Source of the DNA: a virus | Direction: 5' to 3' (one strand) | Length of the DNA stretch: 64,000 bases | IMG/VR virus record: IMGVR_UViG_3300007513_000013 | Span: 54,472 to 118,471 of that record | Part shown: piece after piece, positions 8,719-16,731 of the stretch | How positions within the stretch are numbered: the first letter of the stretch is position 1 | Layout of the letters: the number at the start of each line of letters is the position of its first letter | The notes under the pieces: generated by a model | The model's input: only the letters and a program-made list of their open reading frames with translations | Told to the model about the DNA's origin: nothing | Database searches by the model: none | Program-made: the position numbers and the translations under genes

Positions 8719-10863
8719 TTGTTTATTAAAAAGCTACTTTCCTTAATACTTTGTTTCTTTATAATTTTATTTTTTATCGTTTCATGTACAGATGAACAAG
8801 GAGGGGGCAGTGGGAAAAATGATGAAGATTTATATGCGTACCCCGAAATTTCTACAAAAGATACTTCTGAAGATTCTGAGGATGTATCTGAATCTGAAGA
8901 CGCGACTGAAGAAGTAGAAGAAGATACCTACTCTGTTTGGACCGATCCTTGTGTTGACTGCGCTTGGTATTTTTGTGGCAACCTAGATGTCATATGGCAA
9001 AAACAAATTTGTATCAATAACTGTGATGATCCCCCTACAATTGTTTTTGAAGGTGAGTGCGAAGAGCACTTAGAATGCAATCCCGCACAACTAATTTTAG
9101 AAGCAAACATTCCATGCACAACAGAAGATGGATATCCAGGCACAAAAGACAAGCTTTGCAACAAAGGGCAAATACAATATACAGACTGTAAATCAAGCTG
9201 CTCAGAGGAGATCTGTGACCTTTTAGACAACGATTGTGATGGTGACATCGATGAAGGCGTAAAGAACGCTTGTGGAGAGTGTGGGGACGTCCCAGAGGAG
9301 GTTTGTGACTTCATAGATAATGATTGTGATGGCGTAATTGACAATGGTGTCGCAAATGCGTGTGGTGGATGTGGAAAAGAACCAGAAGAGATATGTAATG
9401 GAATAGACGATAATTGTGATGGTGAAATTGATGAAGGTCAATTAAATGCGTGTGGAAAATGTGGACCAGTTGATGATGAAATTTGTGATGGTATTGATAA
9501 TGATTGCAACGGATTGATTGATGAAGATTTGATAGGAAAGTGTTCTACAGACTGTGAAGAAAATTTAAAATATTGTGTAGGTGGTCAGTGGATATGTACA
9601 GCAAAACAACCGCAACCGGAAGTATGTAATGGATTAGATGATGATTGTGACGGAAAAGCAGATGAAGGCTTAGATTGCTTGTGCACAATACAAGACATTG
9701 GTGTTTTATTTCCATGCCAAGAGGGTCCTTTGGTTTGCGGTGCGGGATATAAGACGTGTGAATGTGTTGATCCCAGCGATCCAACATGTGCCGAACTGCA
9801 GTTAACAGAGTGTTTAGCTGTATGTCATTGGCTTCCACAAACTACTGCACCCGGGACAATTTGCGATAAATATTTAGGTGAAGTAAAGCCAGAAGAATGT
9901 AATAATCATGATGACAACTGTAATCAACAAGTGGATGAAAACTTATTTGCAGGTTGTTATAGTGGGCCGCCAAAAACAATGTATGTTGGAATATGTATAC
10001 CAGGCGAAATGACGTGTTCTGCGGGCAGTTGGGGCAATTATGATGATAACAATCAATTCATTAAAAAACTGTGCTTAGGAGAGGTTACGCCGGAGCCAGA
10101 GGACATATGCAATGGTACAGATACAAATTGCGACGGTAAAATTGATGAAGACAAAGAATTAGAGCCTACAGACATATTGTTTATTGTTGATTTGTCTGGA
10201 TCTATGGTTGAAGAGATTAATGCGGTCATGACTGCTCTTAATAAGTTTGCAGCACACTACAGTGATTCCGATGTAGTAAAATGGGGCTTAGTTTTTACAG
10301 CGGCGCAAGATCCAACATGGAGCGAGCGCGTTGTTTTGCAAACAGACCTAGTTGATTTTCAAACCTTTGTTAACACATTCCAAAACTCTGGCTTTAGTCT
10401 AACCGGAGGGAACGAACAAAATTATGATGCAATTTACCTAGCTATTCATAATTTGGTTGCAGACGCCGATCTTCCTTATAAAATCTCTGATTTACAATGG
10501 GGCTGGGGATCTGTCGAATCAGTACCTCCCAAGGACCAATGGAACATTAGTTGGCGTGATGATGCAAAGCATGTCATAATTTTATTTTCCGACGAAGAAG
10601 GTCAATCTTATTTGACACCGGCACTCACTGAGGCAGATATGGTTAATATGATTAATGCTGCTGATGAGTTGGCTGTATATACTTTCACTTCTCCGATGGT
10701 AATGAGCAGTGGGTGGGGGAATTCTTACGTACCGCTGGCTCAGGCAGGCGTTGGTGGAAAAGTTTATGAATTAACGATGAAGGCCATTGAAATGTATAAC
10801 AGTCTTTTAGAAATTCTAGATGAGACTGCATGTGGAAATAGCGTAAAAAATAATAATCCTTGA
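8719..10863 (+). CDS. Lipoprotein with MopE-type repeats and a von Willebrand factor A domain
   Basis: The 714-aa product starts with a hydrophobic signal peptide and the lipobox IVSC (lipidated Cys23), so it should be anchored in the host envelope. An acidic Asp/Glu/Ser linker (about 29-74) follows. Seven Cys/Asp-rich repeats of the form E.C.G.DN.CDG..DE (PF11617-like, often called MopE repeats) span about 163-478. A VWA domain begins near 485 with a metal-binding DLSGS motif (D491, S493, S495). Start is TTG 8719, 8 nt after AGAGGG. Such architectures are common in surface proteins of deltaproteobacteria-like hosts and rare in phages. It is probably host-derived, possibly changing the cell surface or blocking other phages; function is inference. 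Confidence 0.85.
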   Translation: MFIKKLLSLILCFFIILFFIVSCTDEQGGGSGKNDEDLYAYPEISTKDTSEDSEDVSESEDATEEVEEDTYSVWTDPCVDCAWYFCGNLDVIWQKQICINNCDDPPTIVFEGECEEHLECNPAQLILEANIPCTTEDGYPGTKDKLCNKGQIQYTDCKSSCSEEICDLLDNDCDGDIDEGVKNACGECGDVPEEVCDFIDNDCDGVIDNGVANACGGCGKEPEEICNGIDDNCDGEIDEGQLNACGKCGPVDDEICDGIDNDCNGLIDEDLIGKCSTDCEENLKYCVGGQWICTAKQPQPEVCNGLDDDCDGKADEGLDCLCTIQDIGVLFPCQEGPLVCGAGYKTCECVDPSDPTCAELQLTECLAVCHWLPQTTAPGTICDKYLGEVKPEECNNHDDNCNQQVDENLFAGCYSGPPKTMYVGICIPGEMTCSAGSWGNYDDNNQFIKKLCLGEVTPEPEDICNGTDTNCDGKIDEDKELEPTDILFIVDLSGSMVEEINAVMTALNKFAAHYSDSDVVKWGLVFTAAQDPTWSERVVLQTDLVDFQTFVNTFQNSGFSLTGGNEQNYDAIYLAIHNLVADADLPYKISDLQWGWGSVESVPPKDQWNISWRDDAKHVIILFSDEEGQSYLTPALTEADMVNMINAADELAVYTFTSPMVMSSGWGNSYVPLAQAGVGGKVYELTMKAIEMYNSLLEILDETACGNSVKNNNP
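9205..10152 (+). repeat. Seven degenerate MopE-type repeats inside the lipoprotein gene
   Basis: Seven copies of an 18-residue pattern (for example EEICDLLDNDCDGDIDEG) occur, the first four nearly evenly spaced and the last three separated by Cys-rich inserts. The conserved acidic and Cys residues suggest calcium or metal binding and disulphide pairing outside the cytoplasm. Confidence 0.8.
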
Positions 10864-10887
10864 CAAAAACAAATTAATATATAAGAA
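10860..10887 (+). promoter_or_regulatory. Possible promoter overlapping the lipoprotein stop codon
   Basis: A perfect -35 hexamer TTGACA (10860-10865) overlaps the TGA stop. The best -10 candidate 16 bp on is TAAGAA, which is weak, so this is tentative. Confidence 0.3.
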
Positions 10888-10896
10888 TAGTAATAT

Positions 10897-11292
10897 ATGA
10901 AAAACATTAAACTTAATAGCATATTGAAAACATGCGATGATTCTAAAATTGAAACCTACATTAACAACATACCAGAACCTTGGAGTCATAATAAAAAAAT
11001 AGCAGTACTGCTTATAACACTAGCCATATTAAATATTTTTGATGCATTGTGCACGCAACATCTTATTTCTGTGGGTGGAATGAAAGAGTTTAATCCACTT
11101 ATGCTGAGTTTGCTTAAAATGAGCGATGGTATATTTATTTTTGCAAAGCTGTTTGTTGGCTTCTTAGGTATTGGAATTCTATGGCGTTACAGAGAAAATA
11201 TTTTAGTATATCTATTAACAATTCCTCTTGTAATGCTATATACTTTTATTGGGGCAATGCACATAGCTTTGCTTATACGATACTATCAATAA
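10897..11292 (+). CDS. Small membrane protein, DUF5658-like
   Basis: This 131-aa protein has a soluble 28-residue start and then three hydrophobic segments (about 28-52, 76-96 and 103-127). The first segment runs into FDALCTQHLISVGGMKEFNP, which matches the D...T...G..E.NP pattern of DUF5658-type inner-membrane proteins. Function is unknown. It follows the lipoprotein gene by 33 bp and is followed by another small membrane protein, so the three may form an envelope-directed cassette inserted between large virion genes. Confidence 0.7.
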   Translation: MKNIKLNSILKTCDDSKIETYINNIPEPWSHNKKIAVLLITLAILNIFDALCTQHLISVGGMKEFNPLMLSLLKMSDGIFIFAKLFVGFLGIGILWRYRENILVYLLTIPLVMLYTFIGAMHIALLIRYYQ

Positions 11293-11307
11293 AATTGGAA
11301 ATTAAAT

Positions 11308-11574
11308 ATGAAAACTACTATAAAATATGTGGTTGCTAGCGTTTTAGCTTTTGCTATAGGCGCTAGCGGAGCTTATTATGCAACTACACACAAATATGAA
11401 GCCAAGATTGTGCAACATCAAAAGACCATTGATGACGCTGCAGCACAAATTAGTTCTTTTTGTGAAGGACAGAAAGTTGGAGACATAAGGATTACTAGGG
11501 CTCTATGTGGCGATGTTAAAGAATATTGTCTCTGTGTACATCCAGATAAATTTCGCGCAGATTTTCATCAATAA
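11308..11574 (+). CDS. Small signal-anchored protein, 88 aa
   Basis: Residues 5-26 are hydrophobic with small residues (ASVLAFAIGASGAYYA), giving a signal anchor or signal peptide. The remaining 60 residues are polar and contain four Cys (FCEG, LCGD, YCLC). The expected topology is N-in with the C-terminal part in the periplasm. It resembles i-spanins or Rz-like proteins only in layout; no partner or lysis cassette is next to it. No lipobox is present. It begins 15 bp after the DUF5658-like gene. Confidence 0.65.
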   Translation: MKTTIKYVVASVLAFAIGASGAYYATTHKYEAKIVQHQKTIDDAAAQISSFCEGQKVGDIRITRALCGDVKEYCLCVHPDKFRADFHQ

Positions 11575-11579
11575 CGTTC

Positions 11580-11588
11580 TGTTATAAT
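11580..11588 (+). promoter_or_regulatory. Extended -10 promoter candidate
   Basis: TGTTATAAT forms a consensus extended -10 (TGnTATAAT) 46 nt before the next start. No good -35 is seen. A CTATTTA element follows 22 nt downstream, so this gene may have two promoters. Confidence 0.4.
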
Positions 11589-11609
11589 GGTATAAAGCAA
11601 TTGCTTAAA

Positions 11610-11616
11610 CTATTTA
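11610..11616 (+). promoter_or_regulatory. CTATTTA element (candidate phage promoter)
   Basis: AACTATTTA lies 18 nt before ATG 11635 and matches the recurrent heptamer at other unit starts. Confidence 0.4.
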
Positions 11617-11634
11617 TTTACAGAGGTTTTTTGT

Positions 11635-13506
11635 ATGTCGTCCAAAAATGTATATACTCTTTTCAAAACATTGCGTGAGTACCTTAGTGAAGAAACGGTA
11701 CAACTAGATATATCCTTACCAGAAGAAGAAAATGTCGGAGAAATTGAAGCCAAAGAAGCTCGATGGGTCGATAACTTATCTGATAGTGACCCGGGCGTAT
11801 TCAATTTAAAGCTAGTAAAATCACAATTCAAGTCTCCCAAAAAAGATATGCTACAGGAACAGGGTTTACATGGATTTGACTTGCCATGGGCGTGGAAAGA
11901 TAAAATATTAGCACTGGCTCCGCCTGCAGAACCTGTGGATTCAGTTCCGGGCGGCGTGATTCTTCCCGGACCTCAAAAAGCCAAAGAAAATCCACTCAAA
12001 GGCACAGATTTGGAGCACATCCAGCCAGAAGTGACACACCCAAAAGAACTGGCTGGTCAATATATAATAGAGCCTTTCGAAATCACTGCTCGTTCTAAAG
12101 AAGAGCAAGATAAAGCATATAAAGACTCACTTAAACAAGTTTTTTTACCGCCGTCCGGACTGAAAGATTCTTCTGAGACGGGATATACAGCCGGGCGTAA
12201 ATGGAGGCAATATGGAGAGTCGCGAATGGCGCGAATGTTGACTGATGTTGCACAAGAGTGGAAAAATAATCAAGAAGATTTAGTCGACGAAAAGGGAAGG
12301 TGGGGCCCCATTGAATATTGGGATGTGTCCAAAAAGGGAGGGGGCGAGTTTCCACCGCATGTCAGCCACCAATCAGGGAGAGATGTTGATATCGCAACGT
12401 TTCTCAAATCAAAGGCCCGCGGCTCTGCTAATATGGCCACCATTAGTACCGTTGATATGTATAGGATGTATAGGTTGGCTGAAATGTATATTAATTGGTC
12501 AGCGGATAATCCGGAGCCGCACTGGATTGACAAAGAAACAGGACTAGCTAAAAATCCGATGGTGATATTCTGGAATCAAGAATTAATTGATGCAACAAGA
12601 AAATGGGCAGAAAAAAAACACAAAGTGAATGGTGAGTGGGTATACAAAAACAATGTCAGCGAAATGACCAATGATGCAATGTTTGGCACGTGCACAAAAC
12701 GGAATTCTCGGGAGGAGTGCGTAAAGCGCAAAAAAACATCTGATGTTAACAGGGGGCCGCGGACGTTTCGTCATGAACCTGGACATGCAAACCATTATCA
12801 TATACGTACAGACCGAAGTTATGGAAAAAGAAACAAAATAAGATATGCAAACAAAGGTGAAAAACCATCTGTTTATATGCCTCCGCCTGAGCCGGAAGGG
12901 TTTGATCCAAAGGTGCGCATGAAAACTGCAGAGGATGAAGCAAGAGAATGGAAATGGAACGACAAGACACAACAGTGGGAAAATATGTTTGAGGGCGGCG
13001 CGGAGCAGGTTTATAACGTAGGCGGCGGAGGGCGGCCAGATCAAACAGTCCCAGTACCAGTGCCGACGCAAAAACTGTCGACGGTGCCCCCCAGTAATAA
13101 AATTAAAAAAGCGGCAAAAAAGAAGAGGCGGCACCGGGGCGTTTTTAAAAAGGCACCTAGTGGGCCCGAGACTATGAAAAACCTTATTAAGAGTGGGATA
13201 TATGGGCCATTGGATGAGCAGATGGGGGCGCCCATGGATCCTATTCAGCAACAAATTCAAATGTCCGTAATGGCAGCACAAGAACAACTCGGTCCTTTGT
13301 TTGGTCAGTTGCAAGGAATGATTGTGCAAATGCGCACTTTAAACACCCCAGCAGCCAATCAAGAGGTAAAAAAGCAAACTAATAGAATTGAACTAATTAC
13401 TAATGACTTAAACGACGGAGATATTGATGTCATGGCCGCAATTGGTCAATTGGGTAACATTGCAAACGACATGGGCAAGAAAATGCAAAAGTTAACACAA
13501 GGGTAG
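11635..13506 (+). CDS. Putative virion murein endopeptidase, MepA-like (M74 type)
   Basis: The 623-aa protein contains the signature of penicillin-insensitive murein endopeptidases. HxSHQxGRDVD spans residues 242-252, giving zinc ligands H245 and D252, and H387-Y-H389-IR supplies the third ligand. In MepA these bind zinc for cutting D-Ala-mDAP cross-links in the periplasm. E. coli MepA is less than half this length. Here the domain (about 170-400) sits between an N-terminal helix ending YLSEE (16-20), a Pro-rich linker, a basic stretch (KKAAKKKRRHRG) and a C-terminal helical domain preceded by GPLDEQ. The flanking LxE motifs suggest a packaged and processed precursor. Start ATG 11635 follows AGAGG. 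No signal peptide is present, so delivery with the virion would explain access to peptidoglycan. Confidence 0.8.
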   Translation: MSSKNVYTLFKTLREYLSEETVQLDISLPEEENVGEIEAKEARWVDNLSDSDPGVFNLKLVKSQFKSPKKDMLQEQGLHGFDLPWAWKDKILALAPPAEPVDSVPGGVILPGPQKAKENPLKGTDLEHIQPEVTHPKELAGQYIIEPFEITARSKEEQDKAYKDSLKQVFLPPSGLKDSSETGYTAGRKWRQYGESRMARMLTDVAQEWKNNQEDLVDEKGRWGPIEYWDVSKKGGGEFPPHVSHQSGRDVDIATFLKSKARGSANMATISTVDMYRMYRLAEMYINWSADNPEPHWIDKETGLAKNPMVIFWNQELIDATRKWAEKKHKVNGEWVYKNNVSEMTNDAMFGTCTKRNSREECVKRKKTSDVNRGPRTFRHEPGHANHYHIRTDRSYGKRNKIRYANKGEKPSVYMPPPEPEGFDPKVRMKTAEDEAREWKWNDKTQQWENMFEGGAEQVYNVGGGGRPDQTVPVPVPTQKLSTVPPSNKIKKAAKKKRRHRGVFKKAPSGPETMKNLIKSGIYGPLDEQMGAPMDPIQQQIQMSVMAAQEQLGPLFGQLQGMIVQMRTLNTPAANQEVKKQTNRIELITNDLNDGDIDVMAAIGQLGNIANDMGKKMQKLTQG

Positions 13507-13509
13507 ACA

Positions 13510-16500
13510 ATGTTAGATATATTTAATGAATCAGAACATCCTTTAGAGGGGCTAGAAGAATTAATTCAAGATCTTTTTTCATTTTCTAATGAAAGATTTG
13601 GATTCCAGAGACCTCCCAGTTTATTTCTTAGGTCTGATTCAGAAAACGCAAAAAACGCATTAGGTAGAACCGGTTCTTACGACCCGTCAAAAATGGAAAT
13701 TATGATCTTTGTAGATAAGCGACACCCAAAAGATATTTTGCGCTCTATATCTCACGAACTAATCCACCATATGCAAAACTTAAGAGGTGATTTTGAACAT
13801 GAATTCGACACATCAGAAGGATATGCCCAAAACGATCCACACCTAAGAAACATGGAAGAAGAGGCTTATTCTGCTGGAAATCTGTGTTTCAGAGATTGGG
13901 AAGACTCACGAAAACAACAATTAGCAGAATCAATATGTTATAACAATATTATAGGAGGAGATGACATGTCAGAGGATAAAAGAATTCCACTGAAAGAGTG
14001 GAAAAATGCAGAACTTAATTCACAATTGATGAAGAAGTTTGGTCTTGTAAATGAAGAATCAGGTGCAGGAGCCGAGCAACTTTATCACGAAGAAACCACT
14101 GCAGAAAATGTTAGTGGCGAAGAAACCCTAGAAGAAGACGAAGAACCAGAGAGTACCAACTTCTCTACAACCTTAAATGAGAGAAAAGAACTTGTTGTAG
14201 AGAAGAGGGCTGAATATTATCGTGCTCCAGGGGAAAATTATAGATTTGATCGGGATGAAGCCAATAAAGGCAAGGGTGGAGTGTATTCGCAAAATATTGC
14301 GCAAGTATATGATCGCTGTGTTGCAGAGGAAGATCAAGATTGTATAGACGATCTTGAAATGTCCGGAGATATATATCAATGGGCTGACCGGCAGGGTAGA
14401 GCAGCCAAAAAGGCAAAACAATATTGTATATGGGGCCATTGCTTTCCCCTGTCTTCTAAAAAGAAGCCAAAAGGGAAGCCTAAAAAGAAGCCAAAAGGGA
14501 CATATCAAGAAGGTATTGCATCCTATCTCCCTGTCCACCCTGACAAGCTTAAAACACTTTTAAACGAAGGCTGGCTTGAAGATTGGTGGCGAAGTTCCAC
14601 AGGGCAATCCGGACAGTCTATTCAAGTGGGGCCCGGCCAGAAACAATACCAGAAGGTTCTGAATCAAGGCGCTTGGGTTGATGTTCCGAAGGGTACGTAT
14701 GAACTTCCGGATTATGTTACACCTGCAGACGTGGCGCCTTATATGTATCATAAAGGTGGAAATCCGGCGGCAGAGGCCGCAGAGCATGCCAAACGACGGC
14801 TAAATCCATCATATGGAGCGGTGGATTTTCACGCCCCTCTAAAAGCCGGTCCTTCTGACGTCGAGATGATTCGTAGACATCAGAACCCTAGGCAAAACAT
14901 GGCATATGCCAATCAGCAAATTGCTAAATTACCGGGTGGAAAACAAAGGATGACTACTTTAACCCCCACTGAAGAATTTGCTATAGACATGGGATTAAGC
15001 GCGCTCGATATATACGGTGGTTTTGGGGCGCTAAAATGGGCTAGAGCAATGAAAGCAGCTAAAGCAGCAGAAGAAGCGGCAAGGGTATCCAGAATTGTGA
15101 AATCTGGGGAGAAAGTGGCGCCAAAATTTGGTGTACCTCCGGAATTACCACCACCTCGAAAACCTGCTGAGTTGCCGCACACAGTTATTGATCCAGATGA
15201 TGTATATTACATACTCGATGACGCCGACATTATATCTTCAACGAAATCAAAGCCTGTGCAGCCTCCGCCAGTGCCAAAACCCGTGCGACCACCGCCGGTA
15301 CCGGTCGAAAAGGCGGCGATGAGTCTAGATGACCTTCCGGTGGTGACTGCGGCAATGAGAGGCGAAGAAGCGGCGCAACTTAGTAAGTGGCAAAGAATTA
15401 AAGATTGGACTAAAGATTTGCCCGTTAAAATAAAAGAGGCATCCGGAAAGGCATGGGAGGCTACAAAAACAGGAGCAAGAAAGACAGGTGAATATTTAGA
15501 TCCCAGGACTACGAAATTTCCTACCACATTCAATCAACTTCTTGGGCCGGGTAAACAAAAGTTCTTCAGTAATAGAACTGCATTGAACCTTTTTGCTACT
15601 GCAGCTGGAACCGGTGCTAGCGCAGAAGCTCTATATTATTGGTTTGGTGGCGATGGTCCGTTCATTGAACATGAAGAGGGTAAGAATTATCCATCAAACG
15701 CTATCTTACAAAAAGATCCAAAATCAGGTGAGGTGGTTTCTTATTACCTAACCCGAGAACAGTTTATGGGCGAACCCAGATCGTTTTTTGATCGTACACC
15801 AGATCCCACAAAGTTCGTTAAAGTGTGGACTACAAATGGCAGAGAAGCCAATGATTTAGTTGAAGGTCTTTACGCAGAACAGCACAGAAAAGAGTTTTTT
15901 GCTAAGGTTGGTAATTCTGAAGCTTCTATGAAAGATTACACAGAACTCCGAGAGAAACAACTAGCAGGATTTAAACAATTATATGATGACGGTCGCGTAA
16001 ATAAAGCGGTGCTTGATGCAAAACTAAGACAAATAATGGCAGAATACAAATTAGTAACTAAAACGAAGGAGAAGAGTAAAGTTGATTGGCAACTGACAAC
16101 ACCCGAGCAAAAAGAACTTGTCCGGACTTATTTAAGATCATTAATGTTAGAAGATTATGTCCGAGAGTTTGGGCCGGGTGCAGTTCCAGGGATTGGAGAA
16201 ATATACACGTTCACAGACTATAAAGGTCAAAGAGTAAAGATAGAAAGCTCTGAGGATGATGGCGATAGTTACGGCATAAAAATAATTGGAGTTGAAGATC
16301 CTGATGGTGACGGCCCCTTAACAAAAAAAGATGCGGAAGAGAAAATAAAAAGAAACTGGGTGCTTGGACATATTGGGGGTCGCGAAGATCAGTGGTCTCA
16401 AGGAATGCATTTCCCAATTGCACAGACCGGAAAGCCAAAACACCCTATCCTATACACCCCTCAATCTGAACGTGAGTGGCGAAAGGGATATTTTGCTAAC

Positions 16501-16731
16501 TTATTTGGCGATGATGAACCTGCCGGCTTAAGACCTCCTCGCTCTCCAGCTCTTATGGACAGGAAAACCAGAATGACGGATGAGGAAGAGGTACGCAAAG
16601 AAGATGAGTATGTATACGAAAACAAGGCCCAGGCACTCTTTAAAAAACCCTACAATGAACTAGGCGAAGACGATAAACAAAAAGTTCGCGATGCTGTCGA
16701 GCTAGACGAACTTGAGTGGGTTAACGAATAA
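13510..16731 (+). CDS. Large putative internal virion protein with N-terminal HExxH metalloprotease
   Basis: In this 1073-aa protein, HELIHH at 82-87 with a downstream EEEAY (about 118) marks a zinc-peptidase-like domain of about 140 residues. That domain ends in LAES (138-141). Residue 153 is a Met preceded in the DNA by a perfect AGGAGG, suggesting two ancestral genes now fused. The second part starts with IPLKEW...LMKKFGLVNEE, then a basic KKPKGKPKKKPKG run, another LxE helix (LLNEGWLEDWW, 351-357), Pro-rich linkers and one hydrophobic segment near 700. The C-terminus is acidic and helical. It begins 4 nt after the MepA gene and its TAA overlaps the next ATG, so it is cotranslated. Roles beyond the protease motif are unknown. 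Confidence 0.65.
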   Translation: MLDIFNESEHPLEGLEELIQDLFSFSNERFGFQRPPSLFLRSDSENAKNALGRTGSYDPSKMEIMIFVDKRHPKDILRSISHELIHHMQNLRGDFEHEFDTSEGYAQNDPHLRNMEEEAYSAGNLCFRDWEDSRKQQLAESICYNNIIGGDDMSEDKRIPLKEWKNAELNSQLMKKFGLVNEESGAGAEQLYHEETTAENVSGEETLEEDEEPESTNFSTTLNERKELVVEKRAEYYRAPGENYRFDRDEANKGKGGVYSQNIAQVYDRCVAEEDQDCIDDLEMSGDIYQWADRQGRAAKKAKQYCIWGHCFPLSSKKKPKGKPKKKPKGTYQEGIASYLPVHPDKLKTLLNEGWLEDWWRSSTGQSGQSIQVGPGQKQYQKVLNQGAWVDVPKGTYELPDYVTPADVAPYMYHKGGNPAAEAAEHAKRRLNPSYGAVDFHAPLKAGPSDVEMIRRHQNPRQNMAYANQQIAKLPGGKQRMTTLTPTEEFAIDMGLSALDIYGGFGALKWARAMKAAKAAEEAARVSRIVKSGEKVAPKFGVPPELPPPRKPAELPHTVIDPDDVYYILDDADIISSTKSKPVQPPPVPKPVRPPPVPVEKAAMSLDDLPVVTAAMRGEEAAQLSKWQRIKDWTKDLPVKIKEASGKAWEATKTGARKTGEYLDPRTTKFPTTFNQLLGPGKQKFFSNRTALNLFATAAGTGASAEALYYWFGGDGPFIEHEEGKNYPSNAILQKDPKSGEVVSYYLTREQFMGEPRSFFDRTPDPTKFVKVWTTNGREANDLVEGLYAEQHRKEFFAKVGNSEASMKDYTELREKQLAGFKQLYDDGRVNKAVLDAKLRQIMAEYKLVTKTKEKSKVDWQLTTPEQKELVRTYLRSLMLEDYVREFGPGAVPGIGEIYTFTDYKGQRVKIESSEDDGDSYGIKIIGVEDPDGDGPLTKKDAEEKIKRNWVLGHIGGREDQWSQGMHFPIAQTGKPKHPILYTPQSEREWRKGYFANLFGDDEPAGLRPPRSPALMDRKTRMTDEEEVRKEDEYVYENKAQALFKKPYNELGEDDKQKVRDAVELDELEWVNE
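13953..13968 (+). promoter_or_regulatory. Internal Shine-Dalgarno and in-frame ATG
   Basis: AGGAGG (13953-13958) is followed after 7 nt by ATG 13966, in frame with the surrounding gene at codon 153. It could start a shorter 921-aa product (MSEDKRIPLKEW...). It looks like the relic or active start of a gene fused to an upstream protease gene. Confidence 0.5.

Noticed and set aside
11308-11574. Spanin or holin assignment for the 88-aa protein
   Set aside because: The layout is similar to an i-spanin, but no holin, endolysin or o-spanin is adjacent and no lipobox is seen.
12583-13329. 248-codon antisense frame under the MepA-like gene
   Set aside because: His/Cys/Phe-rich translation typical of a reverse shadow; the + strand gene has clear motifs.
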